The position numbers and the translations under genes are program-made. Of a stretch of DNA of 64,000 bases, positions 52,728 to 60,653 are shown in pieces (position 1 is the first letter of the stretch; each line of letters opens with the position of its first letter). Source of the DNA: Streptomyces sulfonofaciens (GTDB lineage Bacteria > Actinomycetota > Actinomycetes > Streptomycetales > Streptomycetaceae). The stretch covers positions 1 through 64,000 of the forward strand of contig NZ_BNCD01000024.1 of assembly GCF_014656295.1 (NCBI RefSeq). The letters are read 5' to 3'. The notes beneath the pieces are model-generated. The model saw only the letters and a list, made by a program, of their open reading frames with translations. It did no database searches and was not told the origin of the DNA.

Positions 52728-53332
52728 CCGGCGGATGGCCCCCGCGGGGTTGGCGGGGGAGCCGACACCGCTGTGCTCGCGGGCCGGTCGGGCCCGCCGG
52801 CAGGAGTTCCCGCACGAGCGCACCCTGATCGGGGAGCTGGCTCCTCCCGCTCGGCAGGTGCCGGGCCACGTGCCCCGGTCCCGCCCCGGAGATCACTCCA
52901 CATCGGCTCCCACCAGGGCGGATTCGGCCTTTGTCGCCCGGCCTCCGCCCCGGTCATGACCTGATCACCTGCCGTTGACACCTGCTCGGTGGGGATGGTT
53001 GAGTCGATCTCGCCGGAGTTGATCGCCCGGTTCGCACTACTCCTCCCCGCGGGGCGCCCTACCACCCGACACCCCCTGACACCTCGGCGGACCGCCCCCC
53101 TCCCCGCTCACACCCCCACCCCACCCCTTTCTCCTCCCTCTCCTCTTCTTCCCCTCCTCTCCCCTTCTTCTCTTTCTTCTCTTTCTTCCCTTCTCCTCAT
53201 TCTTCGTTCTCTTTCGATGTCGGTGCGTGGCCTGCGTCCACGTACACATGAACGTCTTGGGGATCGGAACGACCCGCTTCGAGGCCGACGTTGTGCTCGC
53301 CGGACCTTGGGGTCGATCCCGGAAACAGGAGC
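52728..53332. promoter_or_regulatory. Long leader of the biosynthetic operon with a homopyrimidine tract
   Basis: About 600 non-coding bases. A TTGACA hexamer lies at 52975-52980 and could be a -35, although no clear -10 follows at 17 bases. From about 53096 to 53215 the plus strand is almost pure pyrimidine (runs of C/T with very few purines), then the sequence returns to normal before the ribosome site AGGAGC at 53327. This long tract is unlike anything else in the window. It is the likely control region for the cluster. Confidence 0.6.
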
Positions 53333-54829
53333 ATGCTGTTGCTTGAGAGCCGGAAGACCGTTCAGGAAGCCCGCAGCAGGAACCCAGAAGAAACCGACGG
53401 CCCGGGGGAGTTCGACCGGCCGGCGACCGACTCGGCGCACCTGGTCGTGGACGGTGGCCGGGAACCGCCCGCCGACGGCCCGCTGTCGGTCACCGTCGCC
53501 GGAGACAAGTCGGTGAGCCACCGCGCGCTGCTGGCGGCGCTGTTACCGGGTGCGCCGCCCGTCCTCAGCGTGCGCAACGCGAACGCCGGTGGTGCCGTTC
53601 GCGCGTTGCTGCCCGCACTGGGCGCCCTCGGCCTGCGGGTCGACGCGGACGGAGACACCCTCGTCGTGCGACGGCCGGTGGCGCCCGTGCCGCAGCGCAC
53701 ACGGGGACACCCCGCCATCACCTCCTGGCCCGAGGACGTCCCGTACCTGGAGACGGGCGGTTCCAGCGCCGCCGCCCGGTTGCTGATCGGCATACTGGCC
53801 GGCACGGGCACCCGTGCCGTGGTGGACGGCGACGACGTGCTGCGCCACCGGCCCATGGAATGGCTGGTCGAGCCGCTGCGGGAGCTCGGGGCAGACCTGG
53901 AGTACCTGGCGGAGCCGGGCCGCCTGCCCGTGTACGTACGGGGACCGGTGTGCCGGACCCGAACGGTGGAGCTGTCCGTGGGCAGCGCGCAGGCGCGTTC
54001 CGGCGTACTGCTCGCGCTGGCCGCGGCGGATCTGCCGGCGACCGTACGGCACTCCGTCCGCTCGCGGGACCACACCGAGCGGATGCTCACCGCCTTCGGC
54101 GGCAGGCTGAGCGAGGCTCCCGGCGAGACCCGCTGGGCGGGTGGGCCCTGCACGATCCCGTCCGTGATCGACGTGCCGGCCGACCCCTCCCTCGCCGCGT
54201 ATCCCGTAGCGGCCCATCTGATGTGGGGCGGCACCCACGCGCTGCGCGTCCCCAACGTCTGCCTGAACCCGACCCGGCTCGGCTTCTTCGAGGTGCTGCG
54301 GCGGGCCGGCGCGGACATCGCGTACGAGGATCGGCAGGTCACCGGCAGCGGTGAGCCCTGCGGCACGGTGGTGGCCAGGGGCGGCCTGAACGGCATCGAC
54401 TCCGTACGGGTCGACGAACCCGCCGTGCTGCACTCGCTGCTCGACGAGGTGCCGCTGCTGGCCGTGGTCGCCGCCCGGCTGCCCGGCACGTCGTGGATCG
54501 GATGCGCCGAGGAACTGCGCTTCAAGGAGACGGACCGGCTGGACACCACCGCCCGCATGGCGACCGCGTTCGGTGCCAGTGTCGAGCCGGCCCCCGACGG
54601 GCTGACGGTGGTCGGTGGCGCCGCGCTGCGTGCCGGGCCCGTACCGGCCTTCGAGGACCACCGCATCGCCATGGCCGCCGGCACGCTCGCGATGTGCCTG
54701 CCCGGCCGTACGACGGTGTGGGGCGGTGCCTGCCACCGCACCTCGTTTCCCGACTTCGCCGAGGTGCAACGCGCCATCGGTGCCCGGATCGCGGAGGAGG
54801 AGGTCAGCGATGACCGAGGTGACGACTGA
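53333..54829 (+). CDS. Diverged EPSP-synthase (AroA)-like protein, first gene of the biosynthetic operon
   Basis: 498 residues of the enolpyruvate-transferase fold. Conserved parts are GDKSVSHRALL (substrate Lys, Ser, Arg), RHRPMEWLVEPLRELGA, SAQARSGVLLAL (Gln), SRDHTERML, LLDEVPLLAVVAA, ELRFKETDRL and EDHRIAMAAG. The normally invariant GN(S/A)GT motif is replaced by GGSSAA, and VPGDxSSAA by VPADPSLAA. The PEP-binding part is therefore altered, and the enzyme may not make EPSP. Codon 71 is TTA (53543-53545), implying bldA dependence. ATG 53333 has AGGAGC. It overlaps the aminotransferase by 20 bases. Confidence 0.88.
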   Translation: MLLLESRKTVQEARSRNPEETDGPGEFDRPATDSAHLVVDGGREPPADGPLSVTVAGDKSVSHRALLAALLPGAPPVLSVRNANAGGAVRALLPALGALGLRVDADGDTLVVRRPVAPVPQRTRGHPAITSWPEDVPYLETGGSSAAARLLIGILAGTGTRAVVDGDDVLRHRPMEWLVEPLRELGADLEYLAEPGRLPVYVRGPVCRTRTVELSVGSAQARSGVLLALAAADLPATVRHSVRSRDHTERMLTAFGGRLSEAPGETRWAGGPCTIPSVIDVPADPSLAAYPVAAHLMWGGTHALRVPNVCLNPTRLGFFEVLRRAGADIAYEDRQVTGSGEPCGTVVARGGLNGIDSVRVDEPAVLHSLLDEVPLLAVVAARLPGTSWIGCAEELRFKETDRLDTTARMATAFGASVEPAPDGLTVVGGAALRAGPVPAFEDHRIAMAAGTLAMCLPGRTTVWGGACHRTSFPDFAEVQRAIGARIAEEEVSDDRGDD

Positions 54830-56324
54830 CACGACGACCGGCGCAACGGCGAGGACGACGCCAGGCAGGCCGGCCGACACGGCGACGGGTACGCCGGCCG
54901 ACACGGCGACGGGCACGGCGGCCGGGGCGCCGACCGGCACGCGGACCGCGGCGACCGCCGCCGGGAGCCGGCCGCCCGGTGTGCCGGACGGCCGCCGCAC
55001 GGTGGAGGCGCGCTCCACGGGCACGACGCTCGGCCCCGAGTTCACTACCGGCAGCGGCCCCTGGCTCCGCACGGAGGACGGCACCGCCTGGTTCGACGGC
55101 ACCGCGGGCAGCGGCGCCGCGACCCTCGGCCACCAGCACCCCGAGGTCACGGCGGCAGCGGCGGCCCAGCTCGGCCGACTGACCCACACCGCCTGCAAGC
55201 TGGGGTCCGACGTCCGTACCCGCATGGTCGAGCGGATCGGTGCGCTCTCCCCCTACGCGCAACCCGCGGTGCTGCCGACCGCGACCGGCGCGGAAGCCGT
55301 GGAGTCCGCCCTGAAGATCGCCCGGGCCGCCACCGGGCACCAGGCCGTGGTCACCTTCCGCTACGCCTACCACGGCAAGACGGCGGGCGCGCTGGCACTG
55401 ACCTGGCGCACGGACTTCAAGGCGCACAGCGCCCCCCAGCCCGACTCGGTCGTCACGGCGGAGCTTCCCGATCCCCGTGTCCCGGGCGAGGCCGACGGCA
55501 TGGCGCGCTTCGCGGCCGGGCTGTCCACGGCCCTGGACGCCGCCGACCTGCTCGGCGGCACGGCGGCCGTCGTCCTCGAACCGATCCAGGTGACCGAGGG
55601 CGTGCTTCCCGTCCCGCCCGCGGTCCTGGACGAGATCGCCCGGCAGGCCCACTCCAGGGGCGCGCTGCTGGTGCTGGACGAGATCTACACCGGACTGGGC
55701 AGGGCCGGACGGCTGTTCACCGCCGAGCTGATGAGCGGCCCCCCGGATCTGACCCTGCTCGGCAAGACCCTGGGCAACGGCTTTCCGGTCGGCGCGGTGG
55801 TGGGCGAGCGCGCGGTGGTGGACGCGCTGCCGCCGGGCGTCCAGACCTCCACCTTCTCCGGCCACCCGGTCTCCTGCGCCGCCGCCACCGCGGTGCTGGA
55901 CGTCCTCGTGCGGCAGGACGTGGCGGGCCGGGCGCGGACACTCGGAGAGCGGCTGCACGCCGACCTCACGGCCCTGGCCGCCCGGCACCCGTGGATGCGT
56001 GCCGTCCGCACGGCCGGCGCTCTCGCCGCCTTCGACTGCGCGCCCGACGGCGCAGGGGGACCCGACCCCGCGCTGGCCAAGGCGGTCACGACCGGCGCGC
56101 TGCGCCAACGGCTGCTGCTGTTCGGCGGCGGGCCCGAGGGAGCGACGGTCAAGATCGTGCCGCCGGTGCTGCTGTCGGACGGCGAGTACCGCTGGATGGT
56201 GTCGGCGCTCGCCTCGGCGGTGTCGTCGGCGGAGGCGCACATGACGGGGCAGGCGGCGGAACGGACGGCAGGAGGGGGAGCGCCGGCGGTCGGCGGCACC
56301 TCCGCGAAAGGCAGTCGAATATGA
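54810..56324 (+). CDS. Class III PLP-dependent aminotransferase
   Basis: 504 residues. An N-terminal Thr/Ala repeat region (about residues 1-65, from tandem DNA repeats) precedes the fold type I core: GSGAATLGHQHPEV, TGAEAVESALKIARAATG, FRYAYHGKTAGALALT, LLVLDEIYTGLGRAGRLF, and LLGKTLGNGFPVGAV with the likely PLP Lys. The C-terminal tail is Ala/Gly-rich. It probably installs an amino group on a cyclic keto acid made with the EPSPS-like protein. Related class III enzymes build 3-aminobenzoate-type units in other actinomycetes. The ribosome site is GGAGGAGGAGG. Confidence 0.9.
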   Translation: MTEVTTDTTTGATARTTPGRPADTATGTPADTATGTAAGAPTGTRTAATAAGSRPPGVPDGRRTVEARSTGTTLGPEFTTGSGPWLRTEDGTAWFDGTAGSGAATLGHQHPEVTAAAAAQLGRLTHTACKLGSDVRTRMVERIGALSPYAQPAVLPTATGAEAVESALKIARAATGHQAVVTFRYAYHGKTAGALALTWRTDFKAHSAPQPDSVVTAELPDPRVPGEADGMARFAAGLSTALDAADLLGGTAAVVLEPIQVTEGVLPVPPAVLDEIARQAHSRGALLVLDEIYTGLGRAGRLFTAELMSGPPDLTLLGKTLGNGFPVGAVVGERAVVDALPPGVQTSTFSGHPVSCAAATAVLDVLVRQDVAGRARTLGERLHADLTALAARHPWMRAVRTAGALAAFDCAPDGAGGPDPALAKAVTTGALRQRLLLFGGGPEGATVKIVPPVLLSDGEYRWMVSALASAVSSAEAHMTGQAAERTAGGGAPAVGGTSAKGSRI

Positions 56325-57538
56325 CGTTCCAGCAGTTGGAGAAAGACGTACTCGAACCCGAGCTGTGCACCGTGTGCGGTGCCTGCCAGCTCGCCTGCCC
56401 CGCAGGAGTGATCGGATTCGACGGGCTGGACCCGGTGCTCACCGCCGAGGACTGGACCGCCTCCGACTGCGGGGACTGCACCGACTGCCTCGACGTCTGC
56501 CCGGGCGCGGACCCCGGCACCCCGGCGACCGAGGAGCGCCTCTTCGGCCGCACCCGTACGGTGCAGGAGCGCTGGACCGGGGTCTTCACGGAGGTGGTCG
56601 CCGGGCACGCGGTCGACCCCGTGGTGTACGAGGCGTCCGCGAGCGGCGGCAGCCTCACCGCCCTCCTGCAGACCGCCATGCGGGAACTGGACGTGGCGGT
56701 GGTGCTTTCGATGGGGCGGGACGAACGCGAGCCCTGGCGGGCCGCGCCGGCGCTGCTGCGCGATCCCGACGAACTGGTGGAGACCGCCCAGTCGACCTAC
56801 CAGCTCGCCCCCTACCTCGGCGCGTTGCGGCGCGTCATGATCGAGGAACCCGACGCCAAGGTGGCCATGTCCGGGGTGGCCTGCCACATCCAGGCGATGC
56901 GCAAGCTCCAGGCGATGGACACCGCGGCGGGCGGCTGGGCGCGGGACCACGTGGTGCTCCTCGTCGAGCCCGCCTGCTCCTCCAGCACCCGCCCCGAGGG
57001 CACGGCCGCGGTGATCAGGGAGCGCGCCCACGTCCTGCCCGACTCCGTGGTCCGGCTGCGCTACCGCGAGGGCGCCTACCCCGGCGACATCGGCATCCGT
57101 ACGGACGACGGCGAAAGCCACCGGGTGGCGTTCTGGCAGGCGGTGCGGGACTTCGCGGGCAACAAGACGCACCGCTGCCTGTCCTGCGGCGACTGGATGT
57201 CGGGACTGGCCGACGTCAGCGTCAGCGACGGCGACCCGAACATCTTCGCGGCGAGCGTGACCGGCACCGAGCAGCCCAAGCACGGCCGGGTGTTCATCCG
57301 CACGAGGGCGGGCGCGGCAGCGGTCGCCGCCGGGCGCGAGCACGGACTGCTCAGCCACACGCCGGTGGACCTGACCGGCCTCAACCTCGGCCTGGAGCGC
57401 AAGCGCAACCGCCGGGCCTCCTACGAACGCTCCGGCAGGCCCGTCCCGCTGGGGCCGATACCCGGCTACCAGGAGGAGCTGGAGATCGTGCCCGACGAGA
57501 AGCTGATCGCGGCGCCGGCGGGGGAGCAGGACACATGA
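56321..57538 (+). CDS. FrhB/FpoF-family iron-sulfur flavoprotein reductase
   Basis: 405 residues. Two [4Fe-4S] motifs lie at the N-terminus: CTVCGACQLACP (Cys16, 19, 22, 26) and CGDCTDCLDVCP (Cys50, 53, 56, 60). FrhB domains follow (ASASGGSLTALLQTAM, MSGVACHIQAMRKLQ, RLRYREGAYPGDIGI and CLSCGDWMSGLADVSVSDGDPN). Members transfer electrons from ferredoxin or F420H2 to flavin and include reductases of C=C bonds. No F420-hydrogenase partners are nearby, so it is probably a stand-alone biosynthetic reductase. ATGA overlaps couple both ends. Confidence 0.87.
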   Translation: MTFQQLEKDVLEPELCTVCGACQLACPAGVIGFDGLDPVLTAEDWTASDCGDCTDCLDVCPGADPGTPATEERLFGRTRTVQERWTGVFTEVVAGHAVDPVVYEASASGGSLTALLQTAMRELDVAVVLSMGRDEREPWRAAPALLRDPDELVETAQSTYQLAPYLGALRRVMIEEPDAKVAMSGVACHIQAMRKLQAMDTAAGGWARDHVVLLVEPACSSSTRPEGTAAVIRERAHVLPDSVVRLRYREGAYPGDIGIRTDDGESHRVAFWQAVRDFAGNKTHRCLSCGDWMSGLADVSVSDGDPNIFAASVTGTEQPKHGRVFIRTRAGAAAVAAGREHGLLSHTPVDLTGLNLGLERKRNRRASYERSGRPVPLGPIPGYQEELEIVPDEKLIAAPAGEQDT

Positions 57539-58677
57539 CGCGGACCTACGGCGGATCCGCCGTTCACGAGGGCGCGGAGCCGGCCCGTGCGGCCGCCGCC
57601 GGGTCCGCCACCGCCCTGCCCGTACGGCAGCTCGTGGCGGCAGGCTCGGCCGAACCGGTCGTCGAGGAGGTGCGGCGCGAGCCGCCGGGACGCGGTGAGG
57701 TGCGGCTGCGCGCGGCCTGGAGCCTGGTCAGTCCGGGAACCGAACTGCACTACCTGGATCGCAGCGCCCGGACCGGCGAACGCTTCCCGCTCGGCTACTG
57801 TTCGGCGGGCGTGGTGGACGCGGTGGGCCCGGGCGCCCCCGGGTTCGCGCCGGGCGACCGGGTGATCGCCATGGGCTGGGCCGAGGCCGTGCACAGCGAC
57901 GCGGTCACCGTGCCCCACCGACTGTGCCGCCGGGTGCCGGACGGCCTGGACCTCGCCGACGCGGTGGTGGCCAACCTCGCGGCGACGGCCGTGCACGCGG
58001 TGGACCGGGCGACGCTCGACGCCGCCGACGAGGTGGCCGTCGTGGGGGCCGGCATGGTCGGGCAACTGGTGGCGCAGACCGCGGCCGCCGGCGGGGCCCG
58101 GGTGACGCTGCTGGACGCACGGCGGGAACGGCTGCGAACCGCGGCCGCCCTCGGACTGGCGGCCGCCGACGCCGTGGACTTCCTGGCTCAGGACGGCCGG
58201 GGCGCCTTGGGCGCCGGGCCTTCAGCGGCAGGCACACGGGGCGGCAGATGCGTGTTCCTGTGCGTCACCGGAGAAGCGGGCGACACCCTCGCGGCGGCGG
58301 CCCGCTGGGCAGGCCGGGCCCCCGGCCGGCCCAGGCTGGTCGGCGTCGGCCGCTTCACCGCGCACGTCGACTTCAGCGTGGAGCTGGGCAACCTCGACAT
58401 CCGCTTCGCCGCCCGCTGCGGTGCCGGCTACCGGGACCCGTCGTACGCCCGCGGGCTCAGCGAGGTCGCGGTGCCGGACGGCGAGGCGACCGTCACCGAG
58501 AACCTCCAGCGCGCCCTGGACCTGATCGGCGCGGGCGCCGTCCGCCCCTCCGCGATGGGGCTGCCGCGCCTCCCGCTGTCACGGGCCGCACAGGCGTACG
58601 GCGAGCTGCGGGAGCGCCCCGCGCACCCCGCCGTCCTCTTCGGCTACGGCGCCCACGAGGAGAGCGGAGCAGAGTGA
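57535..58677 (+). CDS. Medium-chain dehydrogenase/reductase in the biosynthetic operon
   Basis: 380 residues. GroES-like N-terminal part (SLVSPGTELHYLDRSARTGERFPLGYCSAGVVDAVG), then a Rossmann domain (DEVAVVGAGMVGQLVAQTAAAGGARVTLLDARRERL). Catalytic zinc ligands are not evident. It is a distant relative of the MDR protein at 21611. Its likely job is oxidation or reduction of the ring intermediate before loading. ATGA precedes it and GTGA follows it, so expression is tied to the A-PCP gene. Confidence 0.87.
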   Translation: MTRTYGGSAVHEGAEPARAAAAGSATALPVRQLVAAGSAEPVVEEVRREPPGRGEVRLRAAWSLVSPGTELHYLDRSARTGERFPLGYCSAGVVDAVGPGAPGFAPGDRVIAMGWAEAVHSDAVTVPHRLCRRVPDGLDLADAVVANLAATAVHAVDRATLDAADEVAVVGAGMVGQLVAQTAAAGGARVTLLDARRERLRTAAALGLAAADAVDFLAQDGRGALGAGPSAAGTRGGRCVFLCVTGEAGDTLAAAARWAGRAPGRPRLVGVGRFTAHVDFSVELGNLDIRFAARCGAGYRDPSYARGLSEVAVPDGEATVTENLQRALDLIGAGAVRPSAMGLPRLPLSRAAQAYGELRERPAHPAVLFGYGAHEESGAE

Positions 58678-60653
58678 CACCGCAGAGCACCCACAGCGCG
58701 CGGCGGGCGGCGCACCCGGCCGCCACCGCGGTTCCGGCGGCGCCCACGGGGCACCGCCCGTTCCCCACCGCGGACCGCGCCATGACACTGGCGCACCGCT
58801 TCCTGGCCCAGGCCGCCGAGCACCCCGAGCGTCAGGCCGTGGTCACCCCGGAGGTCCGCTGGACCTACCGCGAGACCGCGCTGCGCTCGGCCCGGGTCGC
58901 CGCCGCGCTGGACGCGGCCGGGCTGTGCCCCGGCGACCGGGTCGGCCTGCTCTTCTCGCACGGCGCGCAGATGATCGCCGCGCTCCTCGGGGTGCTGCGG
59001 GCCGGCATGTCCTACGTACCGCTCGACGCCGCGTACCCCCAGGCCCGGCTCGGCTTCATGGCCGAGGACGCGCGCCTGCGGGCGCTGGTCACCGCCGGGA
59101 GCACCGTGGGGACGGCCCGTCGACTGGCCGGCGGGCGACCCGTGCTGAGGTACGAGGACCTGGTCGCCGCAGAAACGGCAGGATACGCAGAGGGCCCCCG
59201 GGCGGAGCCCGGCGGCGAGGCGTACGTCCTCTACACCTCCGGATCCACCGGCCGCCCCAAGCCGGTGGCGCAGACCCACCGCAACGTGCTGCACCACACC
59301 CGGGCCTGGACCGACGGGCTGGGCATCGGGCATCTGGACCGGGTCACCCTGCAGTCCGCCTACAGTTGGGACTCGGCCGTCCAGGACACCTTCTCGGCCC
59401 TGCTCAACGGCGCCGCGCTGTACCCCGTCGACCTCAAGTCGCTGGGCGTGGCGGGTCTGCTGGAGTGGCTGGCCGCCGAGCGGATCACCGTGTACCACTC
59501 CACGCTCCCCGTGTTCAGGGCCCTCACCGGGGCCATGGAGTCGAGGGGCACCGCGCTGCCCGCGATGCGCATGCTCGCACTCGGCGGGGACACCGTCCAC
59601 CTGGCCGACCTCGACGCCGCCCGACGCCGCTTCGGTGCGCACTGCCGCATCGCCGGCGCGTACGGCTCGACCGAGTGCTCGTGCGCCCTGCTGCGCGTCG
59701 CCGACCGGGACTACCGGCCGCCGACCGGGGTCTTCCCGCTGGGCTTCGCGGTGGCCGAGACGGACGTATGGCTGCGGGACGCGGACGGGGGCCGGGTCGA
59801 GGGGCCGGGCGAGGGAGAGATCGTCGTCGAGAGCCCCTACCTCGCGCCCGGCACGACCCCCGACGGCCGGACCTACCGCACCGGCGACCTCGCCCGGCGG
59901 CTGGACGACGGCACGCTGCTGCTGATCGGACGCCGCGACTTCCAGGTGAAGATCTCCGGGATCCGGGTGGAGACCGGCGAGGTGGAGAGCGCGCTGAAGG
60001 AACTGCCCCAGGTGCGGGAGGCGGTCGTGATGCCGTTCGCCGACCGGCTGGGGGAGCGGCAACTGGCCGCCTACCTGGTCGCGGCCGACGGCGCGGCACC
60101 GGAGCCGACCGCGCTGCGGGCGGCCCTGCGGGCCGTGCTGCCCGACCACGCCGTACCCACCGCGTTCGTAGCGCTGGACACCCTTCCCCTGACCCCCAAC
60201 CACAAGATCGACCGGGCCGCCCTGCCCGACCCGCTCGCGGCGGGCGCGGCGGCATCTGCGGCGCCGCCTGCGGACGGAACGCGCGCGGAGCCCGCCGGCG
60301 CCGGCCCGCTGGAGCGCGTGGTGGCCGACGCCTGGCGCGAGGTGCTGGGCATCGGCGCCGTCGGCCCGGACGACAACTTCTTCGACCTGGGCGGCACCTC
60401 GCTGCGGGTGGCCGCCGTACACGAACGGCTCACCCGCACCGTGGCGCCCGGACTGCGGATGACCGACCTCTACCGCGCCCCGACCATCCGCCGTCTGGTG
60501 CGGCTCATCGACAGCGGCCGAGGGGACCCGTCGGCCGGCGCCACCCGGGGAGCCCGCCGGCGCACCGCCCAGCTCGCCCGGCGCGCCGCGCCCCGCACCC
60601 GCAACACACCCCCGCTCCCGGACGACCGGCCATCAGGAGGCACCCGTGACTGA
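58674..60653 (+). CDS. NRPS adenylation-PCP didomain
   Basis: 659 residues. The adenylation domain (about 35-545) has YTSGSTGRPKP (187-197), SYSWDSAVQD with the core Asp233, AYGSTE (329-334), YRTGD (401-405) and the catalytic Lys511 in PNHKIDR. The Asp at the 235-equivalent position points to an amino acid with a free amine, not an aryl or cyclohexane acid. The PCP follows with DLGGTS (Ser576). There is no condensation domain, so it acts as a loading unit for the PKS encoded 8 bases inside its end. A basic Arg-rich tail may be a docking region. Confidence 0.92.
   Translation: MTPQSTHSARRAAHPAATAVPAAPTGHRPFPTADRAMTLAHRFLAQAAEHPERQAVVTPEVRWTYRETALRSARVAAALDAAGLCPGDRVGLLFSHGAQMIAALLGVLRAGMSYVPLDAAYPQARLGFMAEDARLRALVTAGSTVGTARRLAGGRPVLRYEDLVAAETAGYAEGPRAEPGGEAYVLYTSGSTGRPKPVAQTHRNVLHHTRAWTDGLGIGHLDRVTLQSAYSWDSAVQDTFSALLNGAALYPVDLKSLGVAGLLEWLAAERITVYHSTLPVFRALTGAMESRGTALPAMRMLALGGDTVHLADLDAARRRFGAHCRIAGAYGSTECSCALLRVADRDYRPPTGVFPLGFAVAETDVWLRDADGGRVEGPGEGEIVVESPYLAPGTTPDGRTYRTGDLARRLDDGTLLLIGRRDFQVKISGIRVETGEVESALKELPQVREAVVMPFADRLGERQLAAYLVAADGAAPEPTALRAALRAVLPDHAVPTAFVALDTLPLTPNHKIDRAALPDPLAAGAAASAAPPADGTRAEPAGAGPLERVVADAWREVLGIGAVGPDDNFFDLGGTSLRVAAVHERLTRTVAPGLRMTDLYRAPTIRRLVRLIDSGRGDPSAGATRGARRRTAQLARRAAPRTRNTPPLPDDRPSGGTRD

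Noticed and set aside
53037..53249. Lys/Arg/Glu-rich 70-codon frame on the minus strand in the homopurine tract
   Set aside because: Its composition is only the translation of the purine-rich strand. There is no ribosome site or conserved pattern.
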